10,271 nucleotides of DNA, taken from an uncultured Bacteroidota bacterium. GTDB lineage: Bacteria; Bacteroidota; Bacteroidia; Chitinophagales; Chitinophagaceae. Both the position numbers and the translations under genes were made by a program. Positions 5,863 through 10,271 of this stretch are shown piece by piece (position 1 is the first letter of the stretch; each line of letters opens with the position of its first letter). A model generated the notes under the pieces. It did no database searches. It was not told the origin of the DNA and saw only the letters and a program-made list of their open reading frames with translations. The stretch lies in contig CAMLKS010000058.1 in NCBI GenBank assembly GCA_946480675.1, forward strand, positions 1-10,271. Reading direction: 5' to 3'.

Positions 5863-7647
5863 ATGAAGAACCTTGCCTCGCTGAATAAGTATTTCGTCAA
5901 GTATAAATGGCGGTTGCTTTTAGGCTTATTGTTCGTTTCTATATCCAACCTTTTTGCTGTAGTATCGCCCGTGGTGGTGCGTAATGTGCTGGATAGCGTG
6001 CAGCAGAATATATCTATATACCACCTGGTAAGTGATACAAAACTGGCGGGCGATCTGCGTTCGCAGATATTTGACCTGGTACTGTGGAACGGCCTGCTGT
6101 TACTGGGGCTGGCGTTGGCACGTGGCGTATTCATGTTTTTTATGAGGCAAACCATCATCGTGATGTCGCGCCTGATAGAGTACGACCAGAAGAACGAAAT
6201 ATATAATCACTACCAGCAACTGCATACCCAGTTTTATAAAACACATTTTACCGGCGACCTGATGAACCGTATAGCCGAAGATGTATCGCGTGTGCGGATG
6301 TACACCGGGCCATCGCTGATGTATGCTACCAACCTTATAGTGCTGACGGCAATGTGTGTATGGGGTATGATACGTGTGAACCCTATGCTGACGCTTTATG
6401 TGGTAGCACCGCTGCCATTGCTGGCTATCGCCATTTACCTTGTCAATAGTATCATCTTCAGAAAGAGTGAAAGGATACAGGCACAACTGAGTGCATTGAC
6501 AACTACTGCCCAGGAATCTTATTCAGGTATACGCGTCATCAAATCGTTTGTGCAGGAACGGAATATGCTACGCTTCTTCAATAATACATCTGAAGACTAT
6601 CGCAAGAGTGCGGTGAACCTGTCGCTGACAGAGGCATTTTACTTTCCGGCGATGAACTTATTTATAGGCCTGAGTATGCTAAGCACGGTGTTGATAGGCG
6701 GCTACCTGGCTATAAAAGGTGAAATAACAGCAGGCAATATTGCAGAGTTCGTTATTTATATCAACCTGCTGATGTTTCCCATATCCAGCATCGGTTGGGT
6801 AGCATCTATGATGCAGCGTGCGGGGGCTTCACAAAAGCGCATAGATGAATTCCTGCATACAGAAACGGCAATACATAATAAACCAGATGCCATATCGAAA
6901 ACCATAAAGGGCGAGATACGATTTAATAATGTAAGCTTTACATATCCGCATACAGGTATAGAAGCCCTGAAAAACTTTGACCTGCATATAAAGGCAGGTG
7001 AGCGAATAGCCATAATAGGTAAAACAGGATCGGGCAAATCGACCCTGGCACATATACTGCTGCGTATGTATGATGTGACCACCGGTAGCGTGCAGATAGA
7101 TGGACTGGATGTGAGCGATTATAACCTGCACAACCTGCGTTCGCAAATAGCGTATGCACCACAGGAATCGTATCTGTTCTCGGATACGGTGTACAATAAT
7201 ATAAGATTTGGCAGGAGCGAGGCGAAGGAAACGGAAGTGAAAGAAGCAGCAAAACTTGCAGACCTGCAGAAAGATATTGATATGCTGGCGCAAGGCTATG
7301 AAACCGTAGTAGGTGAACGGGGCGTTATGCTTTCGGGAGGGCAAAAACAGCGTATGGTGCTGGCAAGGGCATTGTTGAAAAATAGCCCGATACTGTTGTT
7401 GGATGAATCTTTATCGGCAGTAGATACACAAACAGAGAAAACCATACTGGGCAACCTGAACGGTGCGTTAAAAGAGACTACCACAATTGTTATTACACAT
7501 CGCATATTTACCAGCTGGAACTTTGATAAGATACTGGTATTAGATAACGGGCAGATAGCAGAGCAGGGAACACATGAAGAACTGATGGCTGCTAATGGAA
7601 GATATGCTGCACTATACCGCCACCAGGTGACAGATAATGAAAAATAA
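5863..7647 (+). CDS. ABC exporter, MsbA-type fused permease/ATPase
   Basis: A 594-residue inner-membrane half-transporter, the usual length for this family; it would act as a homodimer. Residues ~1-320 carry the transmembrane domain with hydrophobic segments around 17-37, 73-100, 150-170, 176-196 and 262-310. The C-terminal ATPase has Walker A GKTGSGKST (386-394), Q-loop YAPQES (Gln433), signature LSGGQKQR (490-497), Walker B ILLLDES (510-516, catalytic Glu515), D-loop SAVD and switch His546 in VITHR. All catalytic residues are intact. The substrate cannot be read from sequence: lipid A or phospholipid flipping (MsbA-like), drugs or peptides are all possible, and the gene's place next to haem-uptake genes may be chance. 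The ATG at 5863 is preferred over a TTG three codons upstream, which lies inside the -7-like element. Its stop codon lies inside the terminator stem shared with obgE. Confidence 0.92.
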   Translation: MKNLASLNKYFVKYKWRLLLGLLFVSISNLFAVVSPVVVRNVLDSVQQNISIYHLVSDTKLAGDLRSQIFDLVLWNGLLLLGLALARGVFMFFMRQTIIVMSRLIEYDQKNEIYNHYQQLHTQFYKTHFTGDLMNRIAEDVSRVRMYTGPSLMYATNLIVLTAMCVWGMIRVNPMLTLYVVAPLPLLAIAIYLVNSIIFRKSERIQAQLSALTTTAQESYSGIRVIKSFVQERNMLRFFNNTSEDYRKSAVNLSLTEAFYFPAMNLFIGLSMLSTVLIGGYLAIKGEITAGNIAEFVIYINLLMFPISSIGWVASMMQRAGASQKRIDEFLHTETAIHNKPDAISKTIKGEIRFNNVSFTYPHTGIEALKNFDLHIKAGERIAIIGKTGSGKSTLAHILLRMYDVTTGSVQIDGLDVSDYNLHNLRSQIAYAPQESYLFSDTVYNNIRFGRSEAKETEVKEAAKLADLQKDIDMLAQGYETVVGERGVMLSGGQKQRMVLARALLKNSPILLLDESLSAVDTQTEKTILGNLNGALKETTTIVITHRIFTSWNFDKILVLDNGQIAEQGTHEELMAANGRYAALYRHQVTDNEK

Positions 7648-7676
7648 AAAGAGGCCAATCGGCCTCTTTTTATTTT
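7641..7676. terminator. Bidirectional intrinsic terminator between convergent ABC exporter and obgE
   Basis: Core stem GAGGCC/GGCCTC (7651-7656 with 7661-7666), 4-nt loop AATC, extended by A/T pairs to 16 bp (7641-7676). A T run lies on the right for the + strand, and the A-rich left arm gives a T run on the - strand. The ABC gene stop codon (7645-7647) lies in the left arm and the obgE stop (7675-7677) begins in the right arm, so one structure serves both genes. Confidence 0.9.
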
Positions 7677-8679
7677 ATGCTTGAATATCGGTATTTAACG
7701 TTTCCCACAAAAGATCTTTTAATTCTTGTATGCCCTGGTTGGCAACAGCGGAAATATAAACGTGCGGTATTTCTTTGGGCAGTGTTTCAGATATAGCTGC
7801 TTTCAGTTCATCATCCAGCATATCACTTTTGCTGATGGCAATGATCATTTGCTTGTGCAGTAATTCCGGGTTGTATTGTTCCAGTTCATCGTACAATACT
7901 TCAAATTCGCGCGCATGATCGTTGCTATCGGCCGGTATAAGGAATAGTAAAACGGAGTTGCGCTCTATATGCCTGAGGAAGCGATGACCCAGACCTTTGC
8001 CTTCCGCAGCGCCTTCGATGATACCCGGAAGGTCGGCCATGCTGAAAGAACGATTATCGCGGTATTGCACCATGCCTAACTGGGGAACCAGTGTAGTAAA
8101 GGCGTAGTTGGCTATCTTAGGTTTTGCGGCGCTTACTACAGACAGCAGCGTAGACTTACCTGCATTGGGAAAACCTACTAGCCCAACATCGGCCAGTATT
8201 TTCAACTCCAGGTATTTCCACCCTTCGGAACCCATTTCGCCCGGTTGTGCATATTCAGGTGCCTGATTGGTAGCGGTTGCAAAGTTGCTATTGCCAAGAC
8301 CGCCACGGCCACCACGCATCCATATCACTTCTTGCCCATCTTCCAGTATTTCTACTTCTGTTTCACCAGTCTCTTCGTCTTTGGCTATGGTGCCCAGCGG
8401 CACTTCTATGATAATATCCTGCCCGTTCTTACCGGTGCAGTTGTCTTTACTACCTTTCTCTCCATCTTCTGCCAGTACATTTTTATAGTAACGCAAGTGC
8501 AGCAATGTCCACAACTGGGCATTGCCTCTCAGTATAATGTGGCCACCGCGGCCGCCGTCACCACCATCGGGGCCGGCCTGAGGATTGAATTTAGTACGGG
8601 CGAAATGACTACTACCTGCCCCTCCTTTACCGGAGCGGGCGAAAATGCGTATGTAGTCAACAAAGTTTCCTTTCTCCAC
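7675..8679 (-). CDS. obgE: Obg-family ribosome-assembly GTPase
   Basis: A 334-residue GTPase that acts in large ribosomal subunit maturation and stress control, in the cytoplasm. The N-terminal Obg fold (~1-158) shows its glycine-rich repeats ([33 protein letters not shown]). The G domain has G1 GFPNAGKST (169-177), switch-I Thr in YAFTTLVP, G3 DLPG (216-219), G4 ISKSD (282-286, with Ser in place of the Asn of NKxD) and G5 SAV (310-312). There is no extra C-terminal OCT domain; the protein stops soon after G5. The start is GTG at 8679-8677: [12 protein letters not shown] fits the family N-terminus. The stop of adk (TAG) and this start share one base (TAGTG), so translation is probably coupled to adk. 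Confidence 0.96.
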   Translation of the reverse strand: MEKGNFVDYIRIFARSGKGGAGSSHFARTKFNPQAGPDGGDGGRGGHIILRGNAQLWTLLHLRYYKNVLAEDGEKGSKDNCTGKNGQDIIIEVPLGTIAKDEETGETEVEILEDGQEVIWMRGGRGGLGNSNFATATNQAPEYAQPGEMGSEGWKYLELKILADVGLVGFPNAGKSTLLSVVSAAKPKIANYAFTTLVPQLGMVQYRDNRSFSMADLPGIIEGAAEGKGLGHRFLRHIERNSVLLFLIPADSNDHAREFEVLYDELEQYNPELLHKQMIIAISKSDMLDDELKAAISETLPKEIPHVYISAVANQGIQELKDLLWETLNTDIQA

Positions 8680-9260
8680 TATGCGGGTAACAAATATTTA
8701 TCTATCTCTTTAGAGAGTAGTTTGAAAGTTTCTTCTATAGTGCCATCACCTTTCAGGCGTTCCAGCTTACCAAATGCGTGGTAATGGCCTGCTACAGGTT
8801 CGGTCTTGGCATGATATTCTTTGATACGCTTAACGATCACATCTTCGTTGTCATCGCTGCGGCCAGATGTTTCGCCACGGCCTATCAGGCGTTTTTTCAA
8901 TTCCTCTTCAGGAACTTCCAGCGCCAGTACCAGGTCTATTTGCGTATTCTTAAACTCAAGCAGTTTATCGAGTGCTTCGGCCTGTGCTTTAGTACGTGGA
9001 AAACCATCGAAGATAAAACCACGTGCCTCCGGTGTTTCGTCTATCTTAGAACTGATCATGCCGATAACCACTTCATCGGGTACCAGCAAACCCTGGTCCA
9101 TATATTTTTTGGCTTCCACACCCAATGGTGTTTGCCTGCTTACTTCATCGCGTAGCAGGTCGCCGGTAGATATATGTTGTAATTGATACGTTGTAGTAAT
9201 GTTGGCAGATTGTGTACCCTTACCACTACCCGGAGGGCCGAACAATATAAGATTGAACAT
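8679..9260 (-). CDS. adk: Adenylate kinase
   Basis: Interconverts ATP + AMP and 2 ADP in the cytoplasm. The 193-residue protein is a short-LID type. Visible: P-loop GPPGSGKGT (8-16), AMP-site HISTGDLLR (29-37), DGFPRT (85-90), and a short LID around [12 protein letters not shown] (127-138) that retains Arg128 and Arg134 but lacks the zinc-binding insertion of long forms. The ATG at 9260-9258 gives [15 protein letters not shown], the expected start. It has its own -7 element upstream and overlaps obgE by one base, so the two probably form an operon; pairing of adk with obgE is common in Bacteroidota (general knowledge). Confidence 0.97.
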   Translation of the reverse strand: MFNLILFGPPGSGKGTQSANITTTYQLQHISTGDLLRDEVSRQTPLGVEAKKYMDQGLLVPDEVVIGMISSKIDETPEARGFIFDGFPRTKAQAEALDKLLEFKNTQIDLVLALEVPEEELKKRLIGRGETSGRSDDNEDVIVKRIKEYHAKTEPVAGHYHAFGKLERLKGDGTIEETFKLLSKEIDKYLLPA

Positions 9261-9285
9261 AATTTGTAATAATGTTATAACGTCA

Positions 9286-9293
9286 CAAAAATA
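9286..9293 (-). promoter_or_regulatory. Bacteroidota -7 promoter element for adk-obgE
   Basis: On the - strand this reads TATTTTTG, an exact TAnnTTTG match, ending 25 bases upstream of the adk ATG and predicting a leader of about 20 nt. No clear -33 TTTG was found. The rest of the 133-base gap between rluE and adk (9261-9393) is A/T-rich and holds no convincing terminator for rluE, so some read-through from rluE is likely. Confidence 0.55.
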
Positions 9294-9393
9294 AGTATCC
9301 CTTTCAATAAGCAGTGGAAAACTATACTATAATAGCAAAATAAGCTGTGTGTACAGGTTATATTTCCCTTAAAACCGCTGTTATGATACAAAA

Positions 9394-9978
9394 TCAGCGT
9401 GCCAGCAGCAGTTTTTTGATGTCGTTGCCTACTTCTTTATACTGCCCTGCTTCCATTCCATCTATAGTTTGCATACCTATGCTATAGCGTACCAACCTTA
9501 AAGTAGGGAAGCCAACGGCTGCCGTCATTTTTCTTACCTGCCTGTTCTTGCCTTCTGTAAGTGTTAGCGATACCCATGAGGTAGGTATGTTTTTACGATA
9601 ACGTATGGGAGGGTTTCTTTCGGGTAAAACGGGTTCAACTATCTTTTCAGCAATGGCAGGTTTGGTGTTATACAGTTTGCCATTTACATTGATAGTAACA
9701 CCATTACTAAGTTGTACAATCGCTTCGTTCGTTATATCACCATCTACCTGCACATAGTATGTGCGCTTGTGTGCAAACTTAGGTTCCAGTAATTGATGCG
9801 TTAATGCTTTATCGTTGGTAAGCAATAGTAAACCTTCGCTATCATAATCGAGCCTGCCAACAGGATAAATATCTTTTGATAAAGACGATAAATAGTGGGC
9901 AAGTGTTTTTTTATCACCTTCGGCAGAGAACTGTGATAACACTTCATAAGGCTTATAAAAGATGTAGTAACGTAACAT
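9394..9978 (-). CDS. rluE: rRNA pseudouridine synthase, RsuA/RluE family
   Basis: Isomerises a uridine to pseudouridine in rRNA. RluE of E. coli modifies 23S rRNA U2457, and the close match of ERNPPIRYRKNIPTSW followed by EGKNRQVRKMTAAVGFPTLR suggests the same target. The 194-residue protein has the catalytic Asp44 in GRLDYDSEGLL, the YYIFYKPYEVLSQF start typical of the family, and no N-terminal S4 domain, as in RluE. The ATG at 9978 is chosen because homology begins at once; a TTG 12 codons upstream adds a non-conserved tail. Imperfect -7-like elements (AGTCTTTG and TGTCTTTG on the - strand, at 10012-10019 and 10022-10029) lie 34 and 44 bases upstream. A - strand terminator just upstream (10035-10069) isolates it from whatever is transcribed from the right. 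Exact target site is inferred. Confidence 0.9.
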   Translation of the reverse strand: MLRYYIFYKPYEVLSQFSAEGDKKTLAHYLSSLSKDIYPVGRLDYDSEGLLLLTNDKALTHQLLEPKFAHKRTYYVQVDGDITNEAIVQLSNGVTINVNGKLYNTKPAIAEKIVEPVLPERNPPIRYRKNIPTSWVSLTLTEGKNRQVRKMTAAVGFPTLRLVRYSIGMQTIDGMEAGQYKEVGNDIKKLLLAR

Positions 9979-10034
9979 TGCTTTTATATGAAGCTCTGAA
10001 AGCTGCTGTGGCAAAGACTTTCAAAGACATAAAA

Positions 10035-10069
10035 GAAAAAGCCCGGCAGGTGTTGTGGACCTCCGGGCT
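10035..10069 (-). terminator. G+C-rich intrinsic terminator on the - strand upstream of rluE
   Basis: The stem AGCCCGG/CCGGGCT (10040-10046 with 10063-10069) continues, after a one-base bulge at 10047, into AGGT/ACCT (10048-10051 with 10059-10062) with a 7-nt loop. Reading the - strand, the stem is followed by CTTTTTC and TTTT, the U tract. It must end a transcript coming from the right of 10,070, either a gene beyond the window or the candidate RNA described here. Confidence 0.82.
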
Positions 10070-10100
10070 CTATAAGGATGGGTTAGTAAGTACAATCCTT

Positions 10101-10163
10101 ACACAATATTAAAAAGAATTTTTACGACTAAAAAAAATTATTGCAATTTTTTTTGAAGTTTTT
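10101..10163. other. Very A/T-rich block with palindrome, next to tandem 9-mers
   Basis: About 60 bases almost without G or C, containing the perfect 10-bp inverted repeat AAAAAAAATT/AATTTTTTTT (10130-10139 with 10145-10154). Just to the right are two direct 9-mers TGTTGAAAA (10171-10179) and TGTTGACAA (10182-10190) separated by two bases, identical at eight of nine positions. The layout recalls an unwinding element beside initiator boxes, but the 9-mers match the DnaA-box consensus TTATCCACA poorly. Function unknown. Confidence 0.3.
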
Positions 10164-10207
10164 TACGCGCTGTTGAAAAGATGTTGACAACCTAAAGATG
10201 AGCAGAG

Positions 10208-10215
10208 CAAACATA
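10208..10215 (-). promoter_or_regulatory. -7-like promoter element on the - strand, right edge
   Basis: On the - strand this reads TATGTTTG, an exact TAnnTTTG match. It predicts a transcript start near 10,203, reading left towards the terminator at 10069-10035. No TTTG -33 element is present; a 6-bp palindrome occupies that position instead (10230-10244). Confidence 0.4.
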
Positions 10216-10229
10216 GCATGTTATAAATG

Positions 10230-10244
10230 CATACCCATGGTATG
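10230..10244. promoter_or_regulatory. Operator-like palindrome CATACC-CAT-GGTATG
   Basis: Perfect 6-bp arms around a 3-base centre. It lies 15-29 bases upstream of the - strand -7-like element, where the -33 element would be, and so could be a regulator-binding site. A second short repeat, GCAT/ATGC (10216-10219 with 10227-10230), adjoins it. No regulator is encoded in the window. Confidence 0.3.
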
Positions 10245-10271
10245 ATATGTTACCAATCTTTCTCCACTTTT

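Larger units (their letters stand above)
10035..10203 (-). ncRNA. Candidate small non-coding RNA, unidentified
   Basis: On the - strand, a -7-like element at 10215-10208 and a strong terminator at 10069-10035 bracket about 165 bases with no credible protein: the longest ATG frame, which starts above the predicted transcript start, has only 18 codons. Inside lie an A8TT/AAT8 palindrome (10130-10154) and a 7-bp inverted repeat TAAGGAT/ATCCTTA (10073-10079 with 10095-10101). I do not recognise an RNA family; it does not look like 6S, tmRNA, RNase P or SRP RNA. The alternative is that the terminator simply serves a gene to the right and this is its untranslated tail. Confidence 0.3.

Noticed and set aside
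8245..8784. 179-codon open frame on the + strand across obgE and adk
   Set aside because: It is antisense to two conserved genes and no domain is recognisable.
9979..10014. 12-codon N-terminal extension of the pseudouridine synthase from a TTG
   Set aside because: Family homology begins at the ATG at 9978, and the TTG lies within a possible promoter element.
10221..10271. C-terminal end of a - strand gene entering from the right edge
   Set aside because: All three - strand frames are open for only 6 to 25 codons before a stop (for example one ending KVEKDW), too little to choose between them or to support any.
10247..10271. Start of a + strand gene at the right edge (ATG at 10247)
   Set aside because: Only eight codons are visible, with no upstream -7 element on this strand.

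Overview
The window looks like a chromosomal segment of a Bacteroidota bacterium, probably close to Chitinophagaceae. This rests on three things: a secreted protein with a type IX secretion (T9SS) C-terminal sorting domain, a TonB receptor with an N-terminal carboxypeptidase-regulatory-like domain, and several gene starts preceded by the Bacteroidota -7 promoter element TAnnTTTG rather than a Shine-Dalgarno site. Genus is an inference.

Left part, + strand. The window opens inside an M2-family (ACE-like) zinc dipeptidyl carboxypeptidase, of which the catalytic C-terminal half is present. A C/G-rich hairpin and a strong intrinsic terminator follow. Next comes asd (aspartate-semialdehyde dehydrogenase: lysine, threonine, methionine and cell-wall precursor synthesis), with its own promoter.

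Centre, + strand. A two-gene haem/iron-uptake-like locus follows: a HmuY-like secreted protein carrying a T9SS sorting tail, then a HmuR-like TonB-dependent outer-membrane receptor with a YRAP box, an NTNL box and a His between them. A 17-bp-stem hairpin with a T run sits between the two genes, 16 nt before the receptor start codon, so receptor expression is probably only a fraction of HmuY expression. Hand-counted sample lines suggest this locus is poorer in G+C than its neighbours. An MsbA-type ABC exporter (fused membrane and ATPase domains) follows. A possible -7 element and an inverted repeat overlap its start codon.

Right part, - strand. After a shared bidirectional terminator the strand flips. 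In transcription order the genes are an RluE-type rRNA pseudouridine synthase, adk (adenylate kinase) and obgE (ribosome-assembly GTPase), with adk and obgE overlapping by one base. This is a housekeeping translation/nucleotide block.

Right edge (about 10,015-10,271). No convincing protein is seen. On the - strand this stretch has a -7-like element, a palindrome at the -33 position, two hairpins and a G+C-rich intrinsic terminator. Together these could define a small RNA of roughly 165 nt. The same stretch holds a very A/T-rich block beside two tandem 9-mers that loosely resemble DnaA boxes.

Most of the window is ordinary core genome. The observations most worth a second look are the hairpin inside the HmuY/HmuR pair, the T9SS-tailed HmuY-like protein, the start-codon hairpin of the ABC exporter, and the candidate small RNA at the right end. 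No clearly new system is demonstrated.
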